Below, piece by piece: positions 34,898 through 43,809 of a DNA stretch of 64,000 nt (the first letter of the stretch is position 1; each line of letters begins with the position of its first letter). The translations under genes were made by a program, and so were the position numbers. A model generated the notes under the pieces. That model made no database searches, was not told the origin of the DNA, and was given only the letters and a program-made list of their open reading frames with translations. The stretch is from the NCBI RefSeq assembly GCF_021173675.1, contig NZ_JAIHON010000014.1:62001-126000 (forward strand), written 5' to 3'. The stretch comes from Streptomyces lincolnensis. GTDB taxonomy: Bacteria; Actinomycetota; Actinomycetes; Streptomycetales; Streptomycetaceae.

Positions 34898-35917
34898 GTG
34901 GCCATCACCAAGCCGGCGCCGCCGGCCGCCGACGAGCGCGCGGGACCGCCGCCTGCTGACCATGAGGGGCCGCGGCTGAACTCGCCGCTCGCACTGACCC
35001 TGTTGCTGATCCTGCTGGTGCTGGCGCAGGGCCCGATCCGGCAGGCGCTGTCCGCGCCGGTGATGCAGAGCTGGATGACCGTGTTCGTCGCGGTGATGGT
35101 GCAGGCGCTGCCCTTCCTGGTGCTGGGCGTGCTGCTGTCGGCGGCCATCGCGGTGTTCGTGCCGCCGTCGTTCTTCGCCCGCGCGCTGCCGAAGCGGCCC
35201 GCGCTGGCGGTGCCGGTGGCCGGTGCGGCGGGCGTGGTGCTGCCGGGCTGCGAGTGCGCGTCCGTGCCGGTGGCGGGAGCGCTCGTGCGGCGGGGCGTCA
35301 CCCCGGCCGCCGCGCTGACCTTCCTGCTCTCCGCCCCCGCGATCAACCCGATCGTCCTGACGGCGACCGCCGTCGCCTTCCCGAACGACCCCGAGATGGT
35401 CCTCGCCCGCCTCGTCGCGAGCCTGCTGGTGGCGTGCGCGATGGGCTGGCTGTGGCAGCGGCTCGGCCGCGCCGACTGGCTGCGCCCACCGGCCCGTTCG
35501 TCCTACGACGGCCAGGGCCGGGGCGCCGCGTTCTGGGGGTCGGTCCGGCACGACGTGATGCACGCGGGCGGATTCCTGGTCGTGGGCGCGATGGCGGCGG
35601 CGACGCTCAAGGCCGTCGTACCGGAGGAATGGCTGAGCGCGGCGGCGGACAACCCGGTGGTGTCGGTGCTCGCGCTCGCGGTCCTCGCCGTGCTGCTGTC
35701 GATCTGCTCGGAGGCGGACGCGTTCGTGGCAGCCTCGCTGTCGCAGTTCTCGCTGACCGCGCGGCTGGCGTTCCTGGTGGTCGGCCCGATGGTCGACCTG
35801 AAGCTGTTCGCGATGCAGGCGGGCACCTTCGGCCGCGGTTTCGCGCTGCGGTTCGCCCCCGCCACCTTCGTCCTGGCCGTCGCCGTGTCCGTCCTGACCG
35901 GGGCGGTGCTCCTGTGA
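34898..35917 (+). CDS. UPF0718/YraQ-family permease
   Basis: A 339-aa membrane protein with about eight TM helices in two halves: MQSWMTVFVAVMVQALPFLVLGVLL and DVMHAGGFLVVGAMAAATLKAVV begin the two repeats. The family hallmark GCECASVPVAGALVRRGV (with a Cys-x-Cys) and SAPAINPIVLTATAVAF are present, and LLSICSEADAFVAASL in the second half. Members are predicted metal or thiol-related permeases. Start GTG 34898 has GGAGG ten bases upstream. It overlaps the next gene by GTGA and forms with it the usual two-gene permease unit. Confidence 0.9.
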   Translation: MAITKPAPPAADERAGPPPADHEGPRLNSPLALTLLLILLVLAQGPIRQALSAPVMQSWMTVFVAVMVQALPFLVLGVLLSAAIAVFVPPSFFARALPKRPALAVPVAGAAGVVLPGCECASVPVAGALVRRGVTPAAALTFLLSAPAINPIVLTATAVAFPNDPEMVLARLVASLLVACAMGWLWQRLGRADWLRPPARSSYDGQGRGAAFWGSVRHDVMHAGGFLVVGAMAAATLKAVVPEEWLSAAADNPVVSVLALAVLAVLLSICSEADAFVAASLSQFSLTARLAFLVVGPMVDLKLFAMQAGTFGRGFALRFAPATFVLAVAVSVLTGAVLL

Positions 35918-36639
35918 GCCGGCAGGCCCAGGCGGCGGTCCTGTTCCTGCTCGGCGCGTCCCTGCTGCACGCCGGCTTCACCGACCTGTACCTGCGCTAC
36001 GTCAAGGTCGGCCTGCGCCCGATGCTGCTGGCCTCCGGCGTCGTACTGATCGCGGCCGCGCTGGCGACCGTCTGGTACGAGTGGCGGGCCCGGAAGGCCG
36101 CACCCCGGCACGCGGAGGACGGCCACGGCCACCGTGAACCCCGCGTCTCCTGGCTCCTCGTGCTCCCCCTCTTCGCGCTGATCCTGGTCGCCCCGCCGGC
36201 CCTCGGCTCCTACAGCGCCCTGCGCACCGGCACCGCCCTGCAACAGCCGTACGGCTACGCGGATCTGCCGCCCGAGGGGGCGCTGCGGCTCAGCCTGGTC
36301 GACTACGCGGGCCGCGCGGTCTACGACCACGGGCGGACGTTGAAGGGCCGGCAGATCAAGGTGGCCGGATTCGTCGCCCTCGACAAGGCGGGCACCCCCT
36401 ACCTGGTGCGGATGGCGCTCAATTGCTGCGCGGCCGACGCGCAGCCGGTGAAGGTCGGTCTCACCGGCCGGATCCCGCCGGTGCTGCAACCGGACACCTG
36501 GCTGGAGGTCACCGGCACCTACACCGCCCGGCAGGCCGAGGACCCGGTCAACAACGGCCCGATTCCCTTCCTCCAGGTCTCCGCCGCGGCTCCGGTCCGA
36601 GCACCGCAGGACCCCTACGACGAGACCTGGAACAACTGA
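35914..36639 (+). CDS. TIGR03943-family putative permease subunit
   Basis: A 241-aa protein with two N-terminal TM helices (AAVLFLLGASLLHAGF, MLLASGVVLIAAALATVWYEW), a short His-rich loop (HAEDGHGHREP), a third TM (WLLVLPLFALILVAPPAL) and a C-terminal extracytoplasmic OB-like domain (IKVAGFVALD, VRMALNCCAADAQPVKVGLTG, DTWLEVTGTYT). The CC pair and His loop suggest metal contact. It is the standard partner of the UPF0718 permease, here coupled by GTGA. The TGA stop lies in a 14-bp tandem duplication (36625-36652). Confidence 0.9.
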   Translation: MSRQAQAAVLFLLGASLLHAGFTDLYLRYVKVGLRPMLLASGVVLIAAALATVWYEWRARKAAPRHAEDGHGHREPRVSWLLVLPLFALILVAPPALGSYSALRTGTALQQPYGYADLPPEGALRLSLVDYAGRAVYDHGRTLKGRQIKVAGFVALDKAGTPYLVRMALNCCAADAQPVKVGLTGRIPPVLQPDTWLEVTGTYTARQAEDPVNNGPIPFLQVSAAAPVRAPQDPYDETWNN

Positions 36640-36652
36640 CCTGGAACAACTG
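36625..36652 (+). repeat. 14-bp tandem duplication spanning the stop codon
   Basis: ACCTGGAACAACTG occurs twice without a gap, duplicating the last codons (TWNN) beyond the stop. It looks like a recent slippage event and does not change the protein. Confidence 0.8.
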
Positions 36653-36656
36653 ACCG

Positions 36657-37544
36657 CTACACCAGGGCCGTCGCGAGCCGTTCCAGCGCGGCGGCCTCCC
36701 GGCTGCCCGGCGGCGCGCTGAAGACGTGCATGACCAAGCCGCTCTCTCCGGGCGCTGCCGGCACGTGCAGGGTCTCGAAGTCGAGGTCGAGCAGTCCGGC
36801 GGCGGGGTGGCGCAGCCGTTTGCGTCCGGCCGCGCACATCACGACCTCACCGGAGTCCCAGATCCGCCGGAAGTCGACGCTGTCGGCGGCCAACCCGCCG
36901 ATGAGCGCGGCGAGTTCGGTGTCGTCCGGGTAGCGAGCCGCGGCCACCCGCAGCTGGCCCACGGCCTCCGCGGCCCGCTCCTCCCACTCGGGGTGCAGGT
37001 CGCGCGCGGCGGGGTCGCGGAAGAGGAACCGGGCGTTGTTGCGGTCCCGGCGGGCCGGATCGGCGAGGCCGCCCATCAGCTCGGCGCCGAGGTCGTTCCA
37101 GGCGACGACGTCGAGGCGGTGGTCGGTGACGAAGGCGGGCAGCGGGGCCATGGCCTCCAGGGCCCGCGACAGCACCGGGCCGACCCGCACCCGGGGCGCG
37201 GGTTCGGGCCTGCCGGTGGCCAGGGTGTCGAGATACCGGCGTTCGGCCGTGTCCAGGCCGAGCGCGCGGGCGAGCGCGTCGAGGACCTCGGCGGACGGCT
37301 GGGTCGCGCGGCCCTGCTCCAGCCGTACGTAGTAGTCCACGCTGATCCCGGCCAGTTGGGCCAGCTCCTCGCGCCGCAGCCCGCGCACGCGCCGTCGGCC
37401 GCCGCCCTTCAGGCCCGCGCGCTCCGGCGCGACCCGCCCGCGACGGGCGCGCAGAAAGCCGCCGAGCGCCTTGCCGTCCCCGATACCGATGTCGGTACCG
37501 ATGCCGCTGCCGATCCCGGTCCCCTTGCCGCCGACGCCGTCCAT
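36657..37544 (-). CDS. XRE-type helix-turn-helix regulator with MmyB-like ligand domain
   Basis: A 295-aa regulator. After an odd Gly/Ile repeat (GIGSGIGTDIGIGDG, residues 9-23) the HTH follows: LGGFLRARRGRVAPERAG, RRRVRGLRREELAQLAGISVDYYVRLEQGRATQPSAEVLDALARAL (~residues 27-97). The C-terminal PAS-like MmyB domain has FVTDHRLDVVAWNDLGAELMGG, RNNARFLFRDPAARDLHPEWEE and KRLRHPAAGLLDLDFETLHVP, the conserved ligand-pocket pattern. In this family the regulator usually controls the divergent oxidoreductase gene next to it, here the NQO-type flavoprotein 111 nt away. Confidence 0.92.
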   Translation of the reverse strand: MDGVGGKGTGIGSGIGTDIGIGDGKALGGFLRARRGRVAPERAGLKGGGRRRVRGLRREELAQLAGISVDYYVRLEQGRATQPSAEVLDALARALGLDTAERRYLDTLATGRPEPAPRVRVGPVLSRALEAMAPLPAFVTDHRLDVVAWNDLGAELMGGLADPARRDRNNARFLFRDPAARDLHPEWEERAAEAVGQLRVAAARYPDDTELAALIGGLAADSVDFRRIWDSGEVVMCAAGRKRLRHPAAGLLDLDFETLHVPAAPGESGLVMHVFSAPPGSREAAALERLATALV

Positions 37545-37654
37545 GGATTCCAGTATGCGGGGCCGCGTGAGGGGGCCTCGCAGTACCAGGACCGGGACAC
37601 CGACGGTTCGAGGGGGTTCTGGTTACCGTCCCGGGCCCGGGAGAACGTGGCCGT

Positions 37655-38380
37655 ATGAAGGAAACCGATCACGGCGGCAAGATCCTCGTCGTCAGCGCCC
37701 ACCCCGAACCCCGTTCCCTCAACGCGGCCCTCACCGCCTTCGCGGTCGACCACCTCCGTGCGGCGGGGCACGAGGTCCGGGTCTCCGACCTGTACGCGAT
37801 GAAATGGAAGGCGACGGTGGACGCCGACGACTTCCCGGCCGGCGACGAGGCCCGCCTCCTCGGTGCGGACCGTCGGCTGCACGTGATGGACGCCTCCGAG
37901 GAGGCCACCCTCTCCGGCCGGCTGGCCCCGGACATCGCCGCCGAGCAGGACAAGCTCCGGTGGTCCGACGCGGTGATCCTGCAGTTCCCGATGTGGTGGT
38001 TCTCCGCCCCCGCGATCCTCAAGGGCTGGATCGACCGCGTCTTCACCAGCGGCTTCGCCTACGGCCCGAAGGTTCCGCCGCCCTACGGCGAGGGCGCCCC
38101 GCTCTCGGGCCGCCGCGCCCTGCTCTCGGTGACCTACGGCGCCCGCGAGCGGTCCTTCTCGGACCAGGGCATCCACGGCCGCATCGAGGACATCCTCCAC
38201 CCGCTCCAGCACGGCCTGTTCCGGTTCACCGGCATGGCACCGCTCCGGCCGTTCACGGTGCCCGAGGCCAACGCCCTCCCGGCGGAGGCGTTCGCGGCCG
38301 CGCGGGAGGCGTACGGGCGGCGCCTGGACGCCCTGTTCACGTCGGCGCCGGTGCCGTTCGAGGCGCCGGAGCGGAGCTGA
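37655..38380 (+). CDS. NQO/MdaB-type NAD(P)H quinone reductase (flavodoxin-like fold)
   Basis: A 241-aa flavoprotein that probably reduces quinones or nitro-compounds with NAD(P)H. The flavodoxin-like start KILVVSAHPEPRSLNAALTAFAVDHL binds the flavin phosphate, followed by VRVSDLYAMKWKA, WSDAVILQFPMWWFSAPAILKGWIDRVF (isoalloxazine contacts) and GRRALLSVTYGARE. Length and motifs match the MdaB/NQO1 family. It is divergent from an MmyB-type regulator; the intergenic space contains loosely inverted GTACCAG and CTGGTTAC blocks that could be its operator. Confidence 0.9.
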   Translation: MKETDHGGKILVVSAHPEPRSLNAALTAFAVDHLRAAGHEVRVSDLYAMKWKATVDADDFPAGDEARLLGADRRLHVMDASEEATLSGRLAPDIAAEQDKLRWSDAVILQFPMWWFSAPAILKGWIDRVFTSGFAYGPKVPPPYGEGAPLSGRRALLSVTYGARERSFSDQGIHGRIEDILHPLQHGLFRFTGMAPLRPFTVPEANALPAEAFAAAREAYGRRLDALFTSAPVPFEAPERS

Positions 38381-38398
38381 ACTCCCGGGATCCGGGGC

Positions 38399-40099
38399 TC
38401 AGTTCTCGTTCTCGTCGGGATCGTCCTCGTCGTCGCCGTTGCGGTTGCCGTTGCCCGGCTCGGGGGCGGTGGGGGAGGGCACGGTGACGTCGGACACGCC
38501 CGTGGTCCCGCCCGAGGCCGGTGTCGAGGCGGGTGACGTGACCGGGGCCGACGAACCCGGCGTGCCCCCGCCGGGGCTCTCCGCCGAGCTGTGACCGGGG
38601 GAGAACCACGCCATGCCCGCGAGCATCGCGGCCACGAAGATCACCACCGCCGCCACGATCGCCACGACCCTCGGCCGCCGCGCCAACGCCCCCCGCACCC
38701 CGGGGCCTTGAGGCCGCCGGGCCGCCCGGGTGTGGCTGGTCCGCGCCGTGCGCCCGTTCCGCCCGGCGGAGGCGTTCGGCAAGGCGTACGTCGTCGCGGG
38801 CCCGACCTCCGCCGAGAACCCGGCCCCGGACCCGGACCCGGCACCCGACGGACCTCCGCGCCGCCCGGCCGGCCGCCCGGACGAGGCTCCCGACGGAGCT
38901 CCTGACGGGGCCACAGACCCGGCCCCGCGCCCCGACGGGCTGCCATGCCGCCCGGCCCCGCGCCTCGATGCGACCCCGGCACCGGTCCCGGCTCCGGCCC
39001 CGGCGCCCGAGGAGAGCCCCGCTCCCGCAGCAGATCCCGATCTCGTCCTCGCAGCGGATCCCGTTCTCGCACCGGGCCCCGGGGAGAATCTCGCCCCCGC
39101 CCGGCCCGTGGCGGCGGACGAGCCCCCGGCTCTGCCCGCGGACGACGCCCCGGCCCCAGCCCTGGCCTCGGTCCCGAAGGAAGCGCCCGCCCCGCCGGTG
39201 AAGGACTCCCCGCCGGCGAACGACCCTCCGCGGGTGAACGACCCCCCGCCCCCACCCACCGGCGCCGCCTCCGGCAACGGCTCCGCTCTGCCCTCCCACG
39301 CGCCGCCCGCGAACCACTCGGCGACCTGTTCCGCCGTGGGCCGGTCCTCGGGCTTCTTGGCGAGCAGGCCGAGGAGGTAGTTCTCGAAGGCGGGCGGAAG
39401 CCGGGCGCCGCGCCGCGTGGGCGCGACGGGCGGGGTGTCGAGGTGCTGGTGCAGGATCGCCACGGCGGTGTCGGCCTGGAACGGCGGCTGCCCGGTGAGG
39501 AGTTGGTACAGCAGACAGCCGAGCGCGTACACGTCGGCGGCGGGACCGGCGGGCTGCCCCAGGGCGCGTTCGGGCGCGAGATAGAGGCTGGTGCCGACGA
39601 TCTGCCCGGTCGTGGTGAGCGCCCCGGAGGGGTCGTCGACGAAACGGGCGATGCCGAAGTCGCCGATCTTCAGGGTGCCTTCGGCGTCCAGGAGCAGATT
39701 CGCGGGCTTGATGTCCCTGTGCACGATGCCCTGCTGGTGGGCCGCGGCCAGCCCGGCGGCGGCCTGGGCGGCGATCCGGGCCACCTGCCCGGCGGGAAGC
39801 GGACCCTCGGTGGTGAGGAGGCGGGCGAGGCTGTCGCCCTCGACCAGCTCCATCACCAGGAAGAGCCGGCCGTCGTACTCGCCGAAGTCGTAGACCCCCA
39901 CCACGTACGGGTGGTTGAGACGGCCCGCGGTCTGGGCCTCCAGCCGGAAGCGGGAGGCCGACGTCGGGTCGGAGCCCTGCGGAAGAAGGAGCTTGACGGC
40001 CACCGGCCGGCCGAGCGTCTCGTCGACGGCCCGCCAGACCTCCCCCATCGCACCGCGTCCGATCGGGTCGTTCAGCCGGTACCGGCCCGCTATCAGCAC
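38399..40099 (-). CDS. Serine/threonine protein kinase with long low-complexity linker
   Basis: A 566-aa Hanks-type kinase. Kinase domain residues ~7-265: IGRGAMGEVW, Lys36 in VAVKLL, HRDIKPANLL with Asp129, DFG 147-149, TSLYLAPERALG and EDRPTAEQVAEWF. Residues ~275-455 are a Gly/Ala/Ser/Arg-rich linker of very biased composition. One TM helix (VVAIVAAVVIFVAAMLAGMAWF) leads to a short Ser/Thr/Pro extracellular tail ending in the acidic DDEDDPDENEN. No sensor domain is present outside. Start GTG 40099 has GAGGA ten bases upstream. Substrates unknown. Confidence 0.93.
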   Translation of the reverse strand: MLIAGRYRLNDPIGRGAMGEVWRAVDETLGRPVAVKLLLPQGSDPTSASRFRLEAQTAGRLNHPYVVGVYDFGEYDGRLFLVMELVEGDSLARLLTTEGPLPAGQVARIAAQAAAGLAAAHQQGIVHRDIKPANLLLDAEGTLKIGDFGIARFVDDPSGALTTTGQIVGTSLYLAPERALGQPAGPAADVYALGCLLYQLLTGQPPFQADTAVAILHQHLDTPPVAPTRRGARLPPAFENYLLGLLAKKPEDRPTAEQVAEWFAGGAWEGRAEPLPEAAPVGGGGGSFTRGGSFAGGESFTGGAGASFGTEARAGAGASSAGRAGGSSAATGRAGARFSPGPGARTGSAARTRSGSAAGAGLSSGAGAGAGTGAGVASRRGAGRHGSPSGRGAGSVAPSGAPSGASSGRPAGRRGGPSGAGSGSGAGFSAEVGPATTYALPNASAGRNGRTARTSHTRAARRPQGPGVRGALARRPRVVAIVAAVVIFVAAMLAGMAWFSPGHSSAESPGGGTPGSSAPVTSPASTPASGGTTGVSDVTVPSPTAPEPGNGNRNGDDEDDPDENEN

Positions 40100-40267
40100 C
40101 TGTTCGTCATCCTCATGCCGTAAGACGTCGCCGCAGGCCGCAACTCACCGCGTGGGGCGGGGGGATGGTGGGGGGTGCCGCAGCCGAGCCAGCCTACCGG
40201 TCCCCAACGGCCCCCACCGGTCCTACCGGTCCCCACCGGCCCCACCGGTCCCGGTACGGCCCCCCGC

Positions 40268-41140
40268 TCAGGGCGCCCGCAGTGCGTCCACGGCGATCCG
40301 CGCCGCCGTCCCGATCACCGCGTCGGCCGCCGGGAGAGTGGCCGCGGGGTTCGCCGTACGGGTGAAGACGGCGACGGCGTAGCGGCCGCCGTCGGGATAC
40401 TCCACGACCCCGACCTCGTTGCGCACGGTCGGCAGGGTGCCGGTCTTGCCCGCCACGTGGACGTCGTCGAAGGGGAACCCGGAGGCCAGCCGGTGCGGCC
40501 AGACCTGGAGGCCGAGCAGCCGGCGGATCGCCTCGCCGTGCTCGGGCACGCAGGCCTCGTCCCGCCATACGGCGCCCAGCAGACGGGTCATGTCGCGCGG
40601 GGTGCTGCGATTGCTGCGGTCCGGGTCCAGGGCCCGCAGCCGGGTCAGGACGTGCGGGTCGGTGAGCGCCCGGGCGCCGTGCGGGCCCGCGTCCTCCTTG
40701 ATGGTGGCCAGGAGTTCGCCGAAGGTGTGGGCGGCGTGGGTGCGGGACAGGCCGAGGCGGGCGGTCGTGCGGTTGACGGTGTCGAGTCCGACGCGGTCGA
40801 GCAGCAGGTCGGCGGCGGCGTTGTCGCTGACGGTCATCATCAGGTAGGCGATGTCCCGCAGGGACATCCGGACCGTGTCGAGCATCGCGGCCAGCCCGGT
40901 GGGGCCCGGGGTGCGGCCGTCCGGCGGGCACTCGATCTGCTCGGTGAGGTCCAGGCGGCCCTCGGCGGCCTGCCGGTGCAGGGTGACGAGCAGGCAGAGC
41001 TTGTGCACGCTGGCCGTACAGACCGACCGGTCCGCGCCGAAGTCGACCTGGGCGCCCGAGTCGATGTCGAGGGCGTGCAGCCGGCCGGTGACCCCGGCGT
41101 CGGCGAAGGCCGCGTGCAGGCGGCCGAGGGTGTCGGTCAC
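40268..41140 (-). CDS. Class A beta-lactamase-like serine hydrolase
   Basis: A 290-aa protein with the penicillin-recognising triad motifs: SVHK (Ser44, Lys47), SDN (105-107) and KTG (232-234, GKTGT), the order and spacing of class A beta-lactamases. I cannot see a clear omega-loop ExxLN motif (the deacylating Glu166 region), and no signal peptide precedes the domain, so it may be a cytoplasmic esterase or a regulatory serine hydrolase rather than a resistance enzyme. The GTG start overlaps the LysR stop by GTGA, so the two are one operon. Confidence 0.85.
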   Translation of the reverse strand: MTDTLGRLHAAFADAGVTGRLHALDIDSGAQVDFGADRSVCTASVHKLCLLVTLHRQAAEGRLDLTEQIECPPDGRTPGPTGLAAMLDTVRMSLRDIAYLMMTVSDNAAADLLLDRVGLDTVNRTTARLGLSRTHAAHTFGELLATIKEDAGPHGARALTDPHVLTRLRALDPDRSNRSTPRDMTRLLGAVWRDEACVPEHGEAIRRLLGLQVWPHRLASGFPFDDVHVAGKTGTLPTVRNEVGVVEYPDGGRYAVAVFTRTANPAATLPAADAVIGTAARIAVDALRAP

Positions 41141-42123
41141 AGCCAGAACTCCGATGCCGGGCGCAGGTGCAGCGGGCGGGTCGGCACGTCGGGGGTGGCC
41201 CCGGCGGCGGTGCGCAGCGCGTCGGTGGCCGCCCGCGCGAAGGCCTCCACGGCCGCGTCGCCACGCCCTCGCGGCCAGGCCACGGAGTGCCGCCAGGCCA
41301 GCGGCGCACCGGCGATCGGCCGCCATACGACATCCGGCTCGTCGTGGCCGTGAGCGTCCCGGGTGGGCCGGTCCGCGGGCCGGTCGTCGCGCGGCCCGAA
41401 GGCCACCGCCCCCGTGGACAGCACCAGCCCGCGTACGAAACTGGCGCCCTGGCCGTGCCGTACGGCGGCGGGGGTGTAGCCGTTGCGGGCGCAGGTGGTC
41501 AGCAACTCGTCGTAGAGGGCGGGGGCGTTGGCGCGGGGGAAGAGGATCAGGTCGTGGTCCGACAGGGCGGGGAGCGGTATCGCGGGCCGCCCGGCCGACG
41601 GGGCGTCGCGCGGCAGCAGGACGCCCAGTTCGCGGCGCAGCACCGGGCCCAGCTCCAGACCGGTGATGTCGCAGGGGTGGTGGATGAGGCCGACGTCCAG
41701 CTCGTGCGTCGCGAACCGGGCCAGCTGCTCGGCGGTGGGCAGCTCGTGCAGCTCCAGTTCCAGGCCCGGGTGCCCGCGCCGGAACCGTGCCAGCAGCGCG
41801 GCGACGGTCTCGCCGGAGACGTCCGGCGGCAGCGCGGCGCGCAGCAACCCGCTCTCGCCGTCCCGGATCCGGCGCGCGGTGGCCAGCAACGACTCGGAGC
41901 GGAGGAGGAGTTCACGGGCTTCGGTGAGCAGGAGCGTGCCCGCCTTGGTGATCGTGACGTGCCGGCTGCTGCGCTCGAACAGCCGGACCCCCAGCTCCCG
42001 TTCGAGGCGCTGGATGCGCTGGGAGAGGGGCGGCTGGGCCATGCCCAGGCGGGCCGCGGCACGTCCGAAGTGTTGCTCTTCGGCAACAGCCACGAAGCAC
42101 TCCAGGTGCCGTACCAGGTCCAC
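41137..42123 (-). CDS. LysR-family transcriptional regulator
   Basis: A 328-aa LysR protein. The N-terminal winged helix is textbook: LVRHLECFVAVAEEQHFGRAAARLGMAQPPLSQRIQRLERELGVRLFERSSRHVTITKAG. The C-terminal periplasmic-binding-like co-inducer domain follows from ~residue 90 (LRAALPPDVSGETVAALLARFRRGHPGLELELHEL). GTG 42123 gives the usual MDLVRHLE start; TTG 42132 is nine bases longer. It is coupled to the serine hydrolase gene downstream and divergent from a lipoprotein esterase across an 85-nt AT-richer gap (around ATCATACGAAAGATTGATCG) that probably holds its binding site. Confidence 0.92.
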   Translation of the reverse strand: MDLVRHLECFVAVAEEQHFGRAAARLGMAQPPLSQRIQRLERELGVRLFERSSRHVTITKAGTLLLTEARELLLRSESLLATARRIRDGESGLLRAALPPDVSGETVAALLARFRRGHPGLELELHELPTAEQLARFATHELDVGLIHHPCDITGLELGPVLRRELGVLLPRDAPSAGRPAIPLPALSDHDLILFPRANAPALYDELLTTCARNGYTPAAVRHGQGASFVRGLVLSTGAVAFGPRDDRPADRPTRDAHGHDEPDVVWRPIAGAPLAWRHSVAWPRGRGDAAVEAFARAATDALRTAAGATPDVPTRPLHLRPASEFWL

Positions 42124-42208
42124 GACCAGCAATCATACGAAAGATTGATCGAACCGAGAACGATACAGATCTTGGACAGCGGCGAACGCCCCCTGCTCTC
42201 CTCGGGGC

Positions 42209-43177
42209 ATGGATCTCCGAACTCGCTTACTCCGCGGTGCCGTCCCGGCGCTGGCCCTCGCCCTCGCCCTCACCGGCTGCTCGACGACGACCGAGCGGCC
42301 TGCCGGGTCCTCCGTTTCGCCAACCGCCGATCGCGCACCGGCCGCCGGCACCCCGACCCGCGAGGAACTGCGGGTCGACGGCCGCACCCGCACCTATCTC
42401 CTGCACCGCCCCACCACCCCGCCCGTTGACGGCACCCGCCCGCCGCTGGTCATCGCCTTCCACGGCCGGGGCGGCACCGCGCCGGAACTCCGCGAGCAGA
42501 GCCGTCTGGACCGCGACGCCAAGGCGCGCGGCATGGTGATCGCCTACCCCGAGGGCCTGGACAAGGCCTGGGCCGCGGGCACCCAGGCCACCCCGCAACG
42601 CCCCGACCCCGACCTCGACGTCCGGTTCACCGAGGCACTGATCGCCGAACTCGTCCGCGACCAGCGCGCCGACCCCGAGCGGGTCTACGTCACCGGCTTC
42701 TCCATGGGCGGCTCGATGGCCCTGCGGATGGCCGCCGACCGCCCCGACCTGCTGGCGGGAGCGGCCGCCGTCTCCGGCGAACTCCCCACGGGCGCGGCCG
42801 AGGTCCGGCCCACCGGAACCGTCCCGGTCATGATCGTCTACGGCACCGACGATCCCGTACGCCCCATCGACGGCCTGCCCTCCCCGTCGCCCGTCGCCGG
42901 AGAGCCCGTCACACCCACCAGGTCGGCCCGCTCGAGCGCCGAGTTGTTCGCGAAGGCGGGCGGAGCGGGCGCCCCCACCACCCGGGCCGAGCGGGGCTAC
43001 GACCGTACGGTCTGGCGTCTGGGCGGCTCCGCGGGCACCGTCCAGTTCCTCGCCGTGCACGACGCGGGCCACACCTGGCCGGGGTCGACGATCACCCCGC
43101 CGAAGGGCTTCGGGCGTACCAGCAGGGCACTGGACGCGACGAGCACGGTCCTCGACTTCTTCGCGGAGAGCCACTGA
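42209..43177 (+). CDS. Lipoprotein alpha/beta-hydrolase esterase (LpqC/PHB-depolymerase-like)
   Basis: A 322-aa lipoprotein. The signal ends in a lipobox LTGC (Cys24). The hydrolase domain has the oxyanion block PLVIAFHGRGG, MVIAYPEGLDKAW, nucleophile in VTGFSMGGSMALRMA, an acid in VYGTDDPV and the histidine in HDAGHTWPGS. This is the feruloyl-esterase/polyhydroxybutyrate-depolymerase type (LpqC-like), acting at the cell surface on polymer or plant-wall esters. It is divergent from the LysR regulator, which may control it. Confidence 0.92.
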   Translation: MDLRTRLLRGAVPALALALALTGCSTTTERPAGSSVSPTADRAPAAGTPTREELRVDGRTRTYLLHRPTTPPVDGTRPPLVIAFHGRGGTAPELREQSRLDRDAKARGMVIAYPEGLDKAWAAGTQATPQRPDPDLDVRFTEALIAELVRDQRADPERVYVTGFSMGGSMALRMAADRPDLLAGAAAVSGELPTGAAEVRPTGTVPVMIVYGTDDPVRPIDGLPSPSPVAGEPVTPTRSARSSAELFAKAGGAGAPTTRAERGYDRTVWRLGGSAGTVQFLAVHDAGHTWPGSTITPPKGFGRTSRALDATSTVLDFFAESH

Positions 43178-43317
43178 GGAACACAGCGAGCCGCTGAGTA
43201 ACCAACTGAGTAACCGGGGGGAGCCGTCTGCGGCCTGGATATCTGACGACCCGTCAGCTATCGTCACGGTCCCGGTCCGACCGCCTCCCGCCGTGCCGCT
43301 TCGAAGGGGTGAGCGCA

Positions 43318-43797
43318 ATGGAGACCCGTCCCCAGAGCCCGCGACCGCCGGGAACCCCCCGCTGGGTCGCCCTGTTCCACCGGCCGGCCTCGGGCACCTG
43401 GCAGGTGGGCGCGGAGGCACCCGACCGCGAGCCCGTGCTGTACGCGCTCGGCGAGATGACCCAGACCCTGCGGGCCCGCGGCGAGGACGTGACCGTAGAC
43501 CTGTGGGGTCCGGGCGACGGGGCCTGGCGGCGATACGACATCTCGGCGCCCGCGCCCGCGCCTGCGCCCACTCCCACGGCCCAGCCCCCCGCCCCCGGCG
43601 ACCAGGCACCCACCCCCCTCACCGAGCGCCTGCACAGCCGTAGGCACCAGGCGCTCATGGCGGGCCTGAGCAAGGCCGGCCTCTACGACCTGACGGCGGA
43701 GGACGTGAAGGCCGTACAGACAGTCGTGGACCGGCTGGACGAGGCCACGGTCCGCACCCTGGCCCGCTGGCTCGCGGCGGCGGGGCCGGGGAACTGA
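43318..43797 (+). CDS. Conserved hypothetical protein
   Basis: A 159-aa soluble protein: an N-terminal alpha/beta part (RWVALFHRPASGTWQVG, EPVLYALGEMTQTLRARGEDVTVDLWGPGDGAWRRYDI), a short Ala/Pro repeat linker (PAPAPAPTPTAQPPAP), then a helical C-terminus (LHSRRHQALMAGLSKAGLYDLTAEDVKAVQTVVDRLDEATVRTLARWL). ATG 43318 was preferred to GTG 43309 because GAAGGGG lies eight bases upstream of it. Function not recognised; the C-terminus looks like a small interaction helix bundle. Confidence 0.75.
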   Translation: METRPQSPRPPGTPRWVALFHRPASGTWQVGAEAPDREPVLYALGEMTQTLRARGEDVTVDLWGPGDGAWRRYDISAPAPAPAPTPTAQPPAPGDQAPTPLTERLHSRRHQALMAGLSKAGLYDLTAEDVKAVQTVVDRLDEATVRTLARWLAAAGPGN

Positions 43798-43809
43798 CCG
43801 GGGCGGGAC

